From the NCBI GenBank assembly GCA_009885185.1, contig VFLF01000388.1, positions 1-5,348 on the forward strand: a stretch of 5,348 nt of DNA, given 5' to 3'. The notes under the pieces are model-generated. The model saw only the letters and a list, made by a program, of their open reading frames with translations, was not told the origin of the DNA and did not search any database. This DNA comes from Nitrosomonadales bacterium (GTDB lineage Bacteria; Pseudomonadota; Gammaproteobacteria; Burkholderiales; SG8-41). Shown one piece after another: positions 1 to 4,823 of this stretch (position 1 is the first letter of the stretch; every line of letters begins with the position of its first letter). A program made the position numbers and the translations under genes.

Positions 1-90
1 CGTGATGATGATCTCCTCGCCGCGTTCCACTGCCTCGACATAGCGCGAAAGGTGCTGATTGGCGTCCCGGAGGCTGACTTGTTGTTTCAT
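1..90 (-). CDS. Phd/YefM-family type II antitoxin, N-terminal part (cut by left edge)
   Basis: The minus strand from the ATG at 90-88 reads MKQQVSLRDANQHLSRYVEA and then VERGEEIIIT at the edge. This is the N-terminus of Phd/YefM antitoxins: a start like 'V(S/N)xRDAxxxLSxxVExVExGEEIxIT', normally followed by 'RxGxPVA'. In this family the N-terminal domain is a dimeric DNA-binding fold that represses its own operon, and the C-terminus neutralises a toxin such as Doc, YoeB or a PIN-domain RNase. The C-terminal half and any toxin gene lie beyond position 1, so the toxin class is unknown. No strong Shine-Dalgarno precedes the ATG. Upstream is a palindrome-bearing promoter that fits autoregulation. 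The family call is confident for so short a piece because the motif is characteristic. Confidence 0.85.
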   Translation of the reverse strand, partial: MKQQVSLRDANQHLSRYVEAVERGEEIIIT

Positions 91-119
91 CGGGTTTAAT
101 TGCCGCAGGTGAAAACACC

Positions 120-148
120 ATTGTAGGACGTCCTACATTTAAGGTCAA
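120..148 (-). promoter_or_regulatory. sigma70-type promoter of the antitoxin operon
   Basis: On the minus strand, TTGACC (148-143) and TACAAT (125-120) are separated by exactly 17 nt, close to the sigma70 consensus. Transcription would start near position 113, leaving a short leader of about 23 nt before the antitoxin ATG at 90. The spacer is largely filled by a perfect palindrome. The call rests on sequence match, spacing and position only. Confidence 0.7.
122..137. promoter_or_regulatory. 16-bp palindromic operator for antitoxin autoregulation
   Basis: TGTAGGACGTCCTACA is a perfect 16-bp inverted repeat with no spacer. It overlaps four bases of the -10 hexamer and fills most of the -35/-10 spacer of the antitoxin promoter. 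Phd/YefM proteins bind short palindromes at this location; the E. coli YefM sites have a TGTACA core, and the half-sites here have the same TGTA...TACA ends. A bound dimer would block RNA polymerase. That this protein binds it is inferred from position and symmetry. Confidence 0.65.
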
Positions 149-212
149 TGTCACCCCGGCGAACGCGCAATGAACGCGCGCAACCCGCAATCCATAGGGC
201 GTCAATAAGTCT

Positions 213-232
213 GTCCTGAGCTTGTCGAAGGG
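213..232. repeat. dispersed intergenic repeat motif (CTTCGACAAGCTCAGGAC type)
   Basis: GTCCTGAGCTTGTCGAAGGG lies between the antitoxin promoter and the IS4-family element. Its reverse complement, CCCTTCGACAAGCTCAGGAC, is a motif seen many times in intergenic regions of numerous proteobacterial genomes. When it is wrongly translated it gives the telltale peptide LRQAQDR. Only one copy is present in this window, so its repetitive nature rests on prior knowledge. No tandem or inverted partner copy is visible nearby. Confidence 0.45.
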
Positions 233-272
233 CGAAGCGCATTGCGCCGCATGTCTTATGCATGGCAATGGT

Positions 273-297
273 GTCTGACCCTGAGGTTTCCTCACGA
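273..297. repeat. left terminal inverted repeat of the IS4-family element
   Basis: The end starts GTCTGACCCTGAGGTTTCC and continues to 297. It matches the reverse complement of 1620-1644 at 24 of 25 positions, the only mismatch being position 292 (T) against 1625. The transposase stop codon (304-302) lies just inside. Confidence 0.85.
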
Positions 298-301
298 ATT
301 T

Positions 302-1510
302 TCAGGTAACAAGCGCGCTGTCGAAAGCATCGACGACCTGTCGTCGCAACGATACGAGATAGTCCCAAGGATCGCATAACTTGCGGCGTAGATGCGGTTG
401 CGCCATTACGCGCCGGGCGAGCGTCATCACCGATATTTCCGTGCGGCACTTGCGCCCCGTGCAAGTCAACTGCCGCTCCAACTGCTGCGCCTTTGCAGCC
501 TCGCCGATCAGCCGTAAAGCCATCTGAGCAATATGAGAAAGCAGCAAAAGCGCCTGCAAGCGTTCACGCCCACGGCTTCTGCTGCACGACAGCCCCAGTC
601 CCAAGGCGGCGTTCTTGGTATCACGAAACTGTTGTTCGATACCCATACGCCGGGCATAAAGCTTGACCAGCGCGGCGGCGCTCAGTGCCGTAAGTTCCGG
701 CGAAGCACTTAACAGCCACGGCTCGCGGTTACAGGCCGCGATTTTGCGTTTCTGACTATTGCGCGCCTCCTTGCCGCTGGCATAGCAGCACTTGCGCCGC
801 TTGGGCGGGTTCTTGATCAGCGCCAGGCGGCAAGCGAGCCCGTTGTTGCGCACCGTGTGATAAAGCCCCAAGTCTTGCGCCGTCGCCGTGGCGCGTTTAT
901 ACATGCGCTTGGCCGGGAACCAGTCTTCGTCTTGCGCGGAGCGCACAAAGTCGCGATTGCGGATGCGCCCTATCCAACGCCAGCCGCGTTTGGCCACCAG
1001 CCGGAACCACGGGTTGCGAAATCCTGCATCGGTCAACACGATCGGCGGCTCCTGGGTCGCAGGCAGCATTTGCTCAAGCCTGTCCAGAAACCGCCGATGC
1101 ACCGCCAGACTGGCCAGATGGCGGCGCGGATGCACTTCTTCATACAGGGTGAGGCTGCGTCCTTGAACCACCACGGAGGCGCGCAGCCAGTGCCAGCGCA
1201 TATCGGCGCTCAAACTCGACCAGTCCACCACGATCAGCAGTTGCGGCAGGCCCGCGAGCCACTGCGCGAGTGCGCCATACAACGAGACTCGTTCCTGATG
1301 CAGATGGGCATTGCCCAACAGCCAATCCACGCATTTAACGCGATGGCGTAGCGCCGTTGCGCGATCCGTACCCAAGGCCAGTGCCGATACACTCAAGGCA
1401 TTGCCGTTCACTGCGGACAACACGACATCGGTCAGCGCACGCCATCTTGCTGCGTGCATCAACGGTTGTACGGCACTCAACAATCGCGTTACGATAGGCT
1501 TCGCATGCAT
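302..1510 (-). CDS. IS4-family (IS10-type) DDE transposase, 402 aa
   Basis: This transposase cuts and pastes its own element. Counted from the ATG at 1510, the catalytic triad is D96 (in LLIVVDWSSL), D161 (in IVLTDAGFR) and E292 (in RRMGIEQQF). The last sits in a perfect IS4 signature Y-x2-R-x3-E-x6-K (Y285, R288, E292, K299). Length and residue spacing match the 402-aa Tn10/IS10 transposase, as do stretches such as WLLGNAHLHQERVSLY, LRASVVVQGRSLTLYEE and EPWLLSA. The frame opens further upstream (ATG at 1567, 19 more codons). The 1510 start is chosen because AAGGAG (1523-1518) precedes it by 7 nt and gives the family length. The middle region (about residues 232-262) is Lys/Arg/Cys-rich. No frameshift or stop interrupts it, so the element may be active. 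An inverted repeat covers the start codon. Confidence 0.92.
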   Translation of the reverse strand: MHAKPIVTRLLSAVQPLMHAARWRALTDVVLSAVNGNALSVSALALGTDRATALRHRVKCVDWLLGNAHLHQERVSLYGALAQWLAGLPQLLIVVDWSSLSADMRWHWLRASVVVQGRSLTLYEEVHPRRHLASLAVHRRFLDRLEQMLPATQEPPIVLTDAGFRNPWFRLVAKRGWRWIGRIRNRDFVRSAQDEDWFPAKRMYKRATATAQDLGLYHTVRNNGLACRLALIKNPPKRRKCCYASGKEARNSQKRKIAACNREPWLLSASPELTALSAAALVKLYARRMGIEQQFRDTKNAALGLGLSCSRSRGRERLQALLLLSHIAQMALRLIGEAAKAQQLERQLTCTGRKCRTEISVMTLARRVMAQPHLRRKLCDPWDYLVSLRRQVVDAFDSALVT

Positions 1511-1569
1511 GGCAGGTCTCCTTCGACGTTTGGTCACCGAGATCGAGACCAAAGTCTTGCCATGCATGC
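1503..1569 (-). promoter_or_regulatory. inverted repeat able to hide the transposase start codon in mRNA
   Basis: A perfect 12-bp inverted repeat pairs GCATGCATGGCA (1503-1514) with TGCCATGCATGC (1558-1569). It can be extended by GGTCTC (1515-1520) pairing with GAGACC (1545-1550). On the minus-strand transcript the 12-bp stem contains the ATG at 1510-1508, and the extension covers part of the AAGGAG at 1523-1518. A competing inner hairpin, TTTGGTC (1529-1535) with GACCAAA (1547-1553), shares bases with the extension. In IS10 and IS50, such structures form only on transcripts entering from outside and block their translation. The same role is inferred here. Confidence 0.55.
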
Positions 1570-1619
1570 ACCGTTTTTGCGATTAGACTACATGTAACTT
1601 GTTGAAAGTACAATACTTA

Positions 1620-1644
1620 TCGTGGGGAAACCTCAGGGTCAGAC
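1620..1644. repeat. right terminal inverted repeat of the IS4-family element
   Basis: The end closes with GGAAACCTCAGGGTCAGAC at 1644 and mirrors 273-297 with one mismatch. The transposase reads inward from this end. A weak promoter-like pair lies just inside on the minus strand, TTGTAC followed after 17 nt by TAGTCT (about 1613 to 1585), but it is not strong enough to call. The 72 bp between this end and the next gene's stop codon hold nothing recognisable. Confidence 0.85.
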
Positions 1645-1716
1645 CTTGCTTTTTACCTCAAGCCAACACGTTGATAATAGAAGGCCTATCTCCCGTCCCT
1701 CATTTGCAAACATCGT

Positions 1717-2637
1717 TCATTTCACCGGCGTGCATTGCAGATCCGCCCCAACAGTCAAGGGGCCGGTGTAAGCCTGCTTCACTTCCGCGACCGCCGCGTC
1801 AAGATCAAAAATGCCGATATGGCTGAGAATCAATCGGCCCACGCCCGCCTCCTGCGCGACGCGGCCCACCACCGCCGGCGATGCGTGCAAGGGGCTCTTG
1901 GTTCCTGCCGCGATGGCCATATGCATGATGAGCACATGGGCGCCCTTGGCAAAATCGACGAACCTGGGATTGGTTCCGGTCTGATCCGAGCTGAACACGA
2001 TTGAAACACCGCGCGCTTGCACGCGGTAGGCGAGCGTCGGGAACGGGCCATGGGGTATGCCAAGCGCGGTGACAGTCAGGCCATCTTTGTCGAACACAGT
2101 GGTCGGTTCCGCTTTTCTGGCATCGGCGACGCTGACCTCAAGACGCACGCCACCTCCCGCCGAGGGCGCCGGCGGCGCGCCCAGTGTGTTGCGCAACACC
2201 TGAAACGCCCCGGTGTCCCCGTCAAACAGGCGTTTGAGGAAGGTCTGAAAATCCGTCATACCTTCGCTGCCGGAGGGGCCGACGATCGGCAAGGGGTCCT
2301 TGCGAAGGGTATTACTCGTCCACAAGATAGCGGGCAGATCGGCAACGTGATCAGGGTGCAAATGGCTGATCGCAACCAGCGACAGGTCGGCGAGATCTGC
2401 GCGCGATTGGCCGAAGCGCAGGTACGCCCCGCCACCGGTATCGACGAGTATTTTGGCTTGTGAGCCGATCCACAGCAGGTAGCTGGCCGACGCTCTGTCC
2501 GGATTTAGTCGGGGCCCGCCGGAACCGAGGATCTGCACCGTCACCGGGTTTCCAACGCAACTCTGCGCCGCAACGTTAATTGGAACCGCCAATGATGCGA
2601 ATGCCGCCAACACCACAACCATCAATGTGCGAAACAT
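1717..2637 (-). CDS. exported metallo-beta-lactamase-fold hydrolase, 306 aa
   Basis: This is an MBL-fold metallohydrolase of the RNase Z/arylsulfatase-like (ElaC/AtsA) branch, expected to bind two metal ions. The metal-binding motif HLHPDH gives H92, H94, D96 and H97. Further likely ligands are H196 (GIPHGPFP), D218 (VFSSDQTG) and H273 (LILSHIGIFD), in the usual family order; H251 (PLHASPAVVGRVAQEAG) matches the family's HxxxxxxxxxAxxAG block. Residues 1-24 form a Sec signal peptide (MFRTLMVVVLAAFASLAVPI, with an AxA-like site near VAA-QS), so it should act in the periplasm rather than on tRNA. Cys27 and Cys303 could form a disulfide. The purine-rich AAAGGGGGAGG stretch sits very close to the ATG. 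The substrate is unknown. Its former upstream neighbour was probably the CMD gene, now separated by the IS701 element. Confidence 0.88.
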   Translation of the reverse strand: MFRTLMVVVLAAFASLAVPINVAAQSCVGNPVTVQILGSGGPRLNPDRASASYLLWIGSQAKILVDTGGGAYLRFGQSRADLADLSLVAISHLHPDHVADLPAILWTSNTLRKDPLPIVGPSGSEGMTDFQTFLKRLFDGDTGAFQVLRNTLGAPPAPSAGGGVRLEVSVADARKAEPTTVFDKDGLTVTALGIPHGPFPTLAYRVQARGVSIVFSSDQTGTNPRFVDFAKGAHVLIMHMAIAAGTKSPLHASPAVVGRVAQEAGVGRLILSHIGIFDLDAAVAEVKQAYTGPLTVGADLQCTPVK

Positions 2638-2662
2638 ACCTCCCCCTTTACATACGCATAGT

Positions 2663-2666
2663 CTAA
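2663..2666. repeat. left target-site duplication CTAA of the IS701-family element
   Basis: CTAA directly abuts the left inverted repeat and is repeated at 4120-4123 directly after the right one. A 4-bp duplication of the form YTAR is the known signature of IS701-family transposition, so this marks the exact insertion point. Confidence 0.85.
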
Positions 2667-2685
2667 TTGTACTGTGTTAAATATT
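2667..2685. repeat. left inverted repeat of the IS701-family element
   Basis: TTGTACTGTGTTAAATATT pairs with 4101-4119 at 18 of 19 positions, the mismatch being the 14th base. It begins immediately after the CTAA duplication. Confidence 0.88.
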
Positions 2686-2728
2686 CTGAGATCATAGCGA
2701 AGTCATCATGTTACCAAAGGATTTCGCC

Positions 2729-4078
2729 ATGAGCATTGGAATGGAATCGCGGTTTGAGAAATATGTCGAGGTGATGGTCAAGGCGTTGGGACACGGGAGC
2801 CGGGGGCAGCTTGCGTGTTGGTATCTGCGCGGGCTGATGTTGCCCGGTGAGAGAAAGAGTGTCGAACCGATGGCCGCGCGGGTGCATCCGCAGGACGTGC
2901 GCTCGGCGCACCAGCGCATGCACCATCTGGTGGCCGATGCCCAGTGGAGCGATCAAGCCCTGTTGTCGGCGGTGGCCGGTGAAGTGGCGCCGGTGCTCGC
3001 GCGTGGCGGCCCCTGCTACTGGGTCATCGACGACACGGGGATGCGCAAATATGGGCGGCACTCGGTGGGGGTGGCGCGTCAATACTGCGGGCAACTGGGT
3101 AAGACCGAGAACTGCCAAGTGGCGGTGAGCCTGTCGCTGGCCACCCTGGAGGGCAACCTGCCGCTGGCTTGGCGGCTGTATCTGCCGCGTGAGTGGACGG
3201 ATGATCCGAGGCGGTGCAAGACGGCAGGGGTGCCCGAAGCGGTAGCGTTTGCCACCCAGGGCGCGTTGGCCTGGGCGCAAATCGAAGCGGCCTTGGCGGC
3301 AGGTATTCCCAAGGGGGTGGTACTGGCTGACGCGGGTTATGGCGACGAGGCGGCGTTTCGTGACCGGCTCCAGGCGTGCGGGCTTGCCTACGCGGTGGGC
3401 ATCCGTCAGACGGCCAAGGTCTGGTGGGGAGCCTATCGGCCGGCCCCCGTGTCTCCAACACGAGGGCGGCCCCGTGAGCGCGTCAAGCGCGACGCGGCTC
3501 ACCAGCCGATCAGCGTGCTCGATCTGGCTCGCGCACTGCCGGCCAAGAGCTACCGCACGGTGACTTGGCGTGAGGGTACTAATACCCGGTTGGGATCGCG
3601 CTTTGCCCGTGTGCGCTGCTCGCCCGCGCAATACAACCGCCCCCGCGACGAGCAGTGGCTCATCATCGAATGGCCCGAGGGCGAACCGCAGCCCACCAAA
3701 TACTTTCTGTCCAACCTGCCCGCAGACACCTCGTTCAAGGCGCTCATCAACACCGTCAAGATGCGCTGGCGTATCGAACACGACTATCGGGAACTGAAAG
3801 AGGAGGTGGGGCTGGATCATTACGAGGGGCGCAACTGGCGGGGCTTTCACCATCACGCGAGCCTGTGCATCGCCGCTTACGGCTTTCTCATGCTGGAGCG
3901 GCTCTTGGGCATCAAAAAAAACACTGCTCGACTACAAGCACCTGCCCTACCCAGGGTCTTCCGCCCGCGCGGGGCTGGCCCCGATGCAGCGGCATGTGCC
4001 GTGGTCTATCGCCACCGTGCGACACAAGCTGTCCCGCGCCATCGCTCGCAGCCTGTCAATATGCCCGTGCTGCTATAG
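2729..4078 (+). CDS. IS701-family DDE transposase, probably frameshifted near the C-terminus
   Basis: Transposase of the surrounding element. Counting from the ATG at 2729: the N-terminus has the subgroup-typical GLMLPGERKSVEPMAAR; residues 98-122 carry WVIDDTGM...HSVGVARQYCGQLG with D101 or D102 as first catalytic Asp; D201 (VVLADAGYGDEAAFR) is the second; and E350 (MRWRIEHDYRELKEEVGLDHYEG) is the Glu. The catalytic core is complete. An in-frame ATG at 2708 exists, but AAAGGA at 2716-2721 is spaced 7 nt from 2729, so 2729 is preferred. As read, the frame ends at the TAG at 4076-4078. Beyond the A8 run at 3914-3921 the +1 frame has much more G/C in third positions (42 of 51 codons, against 30 of 52). 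It also ends in RHVPWSIATVRHKLSRAIAR and CPCC, resembling family C-termini, so one base has probably been gained between 3914 and about 3983. Confidence 0.85.
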   Translation: MSIGMESRFEKYVEVMVKALGHGSRGQLACWYLRGLMLPGERKSVEPMAARVHPQDVRSAHQRMHHLVADAQWSDQALLSAVAGEVAPVLARGGPCYWVIDDTGMRKYGRHSVGVARQYCGQLGKTENCQVAVSLSLATLEGNLPLAWRLYLPREWTDDPRRCKTAGVPEAVAFATQGALAWAQIEAALAAGIPKGVVLADAGYGDEAAFRDRLQACGLAYAVGIRQTAKVWWGAYRPAPVSPTRGRPRERVKRDAAHQPISVLDLARALPAKSYRTVTWREGTNTRLGSRFARVRCSPAQYNRPRDEQWLIIEWPEGEPQPTKYFLSNLPADTSFKALINTVKMRWRIEHDYRELKEEVGLDHYEGRNWRGFHHHASLCIAAYGFLMLERLLGIKKNTARLQAPALPRVFRPRGAGPDAAACAVVYRHRATQAVPRHRSQPVNMPVLL

Positions 4079-4109
4079 AGCATACAGATGCACTCGAATA
4101 AATATATAA
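3914..4109 (+). other. displaced +1-frame C-terminal tail of the IS701 transposase, with A8 tract
   Basis: An uninterrupted run of eight A (3914-3921) sits in the transposase C-terminus. Read with seven A, the frame continues KKTLLDYKHLPYP...QRHVPWSIATVRHKLSR...SICPCC and stops at the TAA at 4107-4109, inside the right inverted repeat. Read as given, it stops at 4078. The first codons after the run clearly favour the +1 frame by third-position G/C. However, the as-given frame also contains APALPRVFRPRG, which resembles motifs in some relatives. The exact indel could therefore lie as far downstream as the C4 run at 3979-3982. It could be mutation, slippage or a homopolymer sequencing error. 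Confidence 0.5.
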
Positions 4110-4119
4110 CACAGTACAA
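4101..4119. repeat. right inverted repeat of the IS701-family element
   Basis: This end finishes TAACACAGTACAA at 4119 and mirrors the left end at 18 of 19 positions. It overlaps the stop codon of the +1-frame transposase tail (4107-4109), which suggests the original gene ran right into the element's end. Confidence 0.88.
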
Positions 4120-4123
4120 CTAA
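4120..4123. repeat. right target-site duplication CTAA of the IS701-family element
   Basis: CTAA immediately follows the right inverted repeat and duplicates 2663-2666. The 25 bp from here to the CMD stop codon belong to the original gap between the CMD and MBL genes. Confidence 0.85.
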
Positions 4124-4148
4124 TGGCCCGGGCTAATTTACGCGTGAA

Positions 4149-4727
4149 CTATACCTTATGATTCGCGATGGCCTTCCGTTCTGCGATCGAGGCCTCAAAC
4201 TCGCCCTGGCGCGTCGACAGGGTTTTCAGCCAGCGCTGGCCGCCAAAGGTAAAGCCTATCCAATAGCCGAGCTCGACGATCTCGGGTTCGCTAAACTCCG
4301 CCTTGAGTTCGCCCCACAGCTTGTCATCAGCCTGCGCCGGGTCATACATGATCGCATCCGCGTAACGCAGCGCCACCTTCTCGCGATGGGTGAATTTCAC
4401 CGATTGTTCGTACGCCATCAGTTCCGACATCTTGCTGCCTGCCTCCCGCGCGGACCGCGCGGAACCCTGATTGCTTCAGTAGCCGCATTCAATGGTGAAC
4501 GCGATATACGAACGCGTGATTTCTTTCAGCTCGTGCTCGAGCACGCCGGCATCGCCGTCAAACAGCATCTTGCGAGTGAGCGTGAACGAGCGCATAACGT
4601 CCGGTTGATGCGCACGAATAGCCTGATTTTCAGGACCCGGGCGGCCTTCGCGCCTTGCCTCGTCCAGCCACTGGCGCACCTCGGCGTTTTCGATTGCATC
4701 CGGATCAACGTAACGGAGTCTGGCCAT
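4149..4727 (-). CDS. CMD/AhpD-like family protein, candidate selenoprotein (in-frame TGA at codon 84), 192 aa
   Basis: The ATG at 4727 (AAGGA at 4741-4737, 9 nt upstream) opens MARLRYVDPDAIENAEVRQW, a typical start of carboxymuconolactone decarboxylase/AhpD-like proteins. The frame meets one TGA at 4478-4476 and then stays open, with CMD homology, to the TAG at 4151-4149. After the TGA come SNQGSARSAREAGSK and then FTHREKVALRYADAIMYDP and FSEPEIVELGYWIGF, the normal C-terminal half. Before the TGA stands ECGY, so codon 84 falls exactly on the second Cys of the family's CxxC redox pair (C81-x-x-84). No base is gained or lost. Either TGA encodes selenocysteine (CxxU), helped by the hairpin just downstream, or a TGC-to-TGA mutation or error has broken the gene. 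An internal ATG at 4430 behind GGGAGG could yield the last 93 residues separately. AhpD-like selenoproteins are known. The physiological substrate cannot be told. Confidence 0.8.
4444..4464 (-). promoter_or_regulatory. bacterial SECIS-like hairpin after the in-frame TGA
   Basis: On the mRNA (minus strand), UUCCGCGCG (4464-4456) pairs with CGCGCGGGA (4452-4444). This gives nine base pairs, one of them a U-G wobble, closed by the triloop GUC (4455-4453). The loop begins 20 nt after the UGA. The published description of bacterial SECIS elements asks for a small apical loop with a G among its first two bases (often GU), about 16-37 nt after the UGA, and all of these are met here. No terminator-like U tract follows, and the hairpin lies inside conserved coding sequence. 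GC-rich DNA forms chance hairpins, so binding by SelB is inference. Confidence 0.6.
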
Positions 4728-4823
4728 GAGTTAAAGTCCTTACTTGGGTATGATGAGCAAGAGCGTGCATGCTGTTGCCACCGCCGCCAACTCGAATGCG
4801 GCGCGCAATGAAAGGAGTTTACC

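Larger units (their letters stand above)
273..1644 (-). mobile_element. IS4-family (IS10-group) insertion sequence, complete
   Basis: This 1,372-bp element is bounded by terminal inverted repeats that match at 24 of 25 positions (273-297 and 1620-1644). It holds a single full-length transposase gene on the minus strand, whose stop codon lies only a few bases inside the left end. Size and layout match IS10 (about 1.33 kb, one 402-aa transposase). No convincing direct repeat flanks 273/1644. Part of the ends resembles IS10: CTGAGG...CCTCA starts at 281, and its mirror ends at 1636. A narrower element, 281-1636, would be flanked by the 9-mers TGTCTGACC and GGTCAGACC (7 of 9 identical as a direct repeat). 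The wider boundary needs fewer changes and is preferred. The element separates the antitoxin locus from the metabolic genes. Confidence 0.85.
2667..4119 (+). mobile_element. IS701-family insertion sequence with CTAA target duplication
   Basis: This 1,453-bp element has ends that are inverted repeats: TTGTACTGTGTTA (2667-2679) exactly mirrors TAACACAGTACAA (4107-4119). After one mismatch five more pairs match, giving 18 of 19 (2667-2685 and 4101-4119). CTAA flanks both sides as a direct repeat. The single gene inside is an IS701-type transposase on the plus strand, opposite to the flanking genes. The intact duplication shows a simple, undisturbed insertion into the gap between the CMD and MBL-hydrolase genes. 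Removing the element plus one CTAA restores a gap of about 54 bp. The transposase C-terminus seems frameshifted, so this copy may no longer move by itself. Confidence 0.92.

Noticed and set aside
96..464. A 122-codon minus-strand open frame covering the antitoxin promoter, the dispersed repeat, the IS left end and the transposase 3' end
   Set aside because: It crosses the IS boundary and the LRQAQDR peptide comes from the dispersed repeat, so it is an artefact.
1585..1613. TTGTAC/TAGTCT as the native IS4-family transposase promoter
   Set aside because: The match to the -10 consensus is poor, and its start site would include the whole start-masking repeat, contrary to the IS10 model. It was left as a remark only.
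2711..3856. A 381-codon open frame on the minus strand opposite the IS701 transposase
   Set aside because: It is a shadow of the GC-rich transposase codons. The plus strand carries the family motifs and DDE residues, and the antisense translation shows no recognisable domain.
3914..3921. A8 tract as a programmed -1 ribosomal frameshift site like those of IS1/IS3
   Set aside because: The -1 frame leads to Cys/Ser/Pro-rich nonsense with poor third-position G/C. The plausible tail is in the +1 frame.
4124..4140. TGGCCCGGGCTAATTT as a terminator after the CMD gene
   Set aside because: The symmetric part is a short imperfect palindrome without a proper stem-loop and U tract in the direction of transcription.
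4444..4464. The GC-rich hairpin as a transcription terminator
   Set aside because: It lies within conserved coding sequence and has no following U tract. Its placement fits a SECIS element much better.
4149..4727. Two separate small CMD genes, 83 and 93 aa
   Set aside because: Both pieces are in the same frame and the codons between them continue the family sequence; together they make one normal-length CMD protein. Separate translation of the second half from 4430 remains possible but is not the simplest reading.
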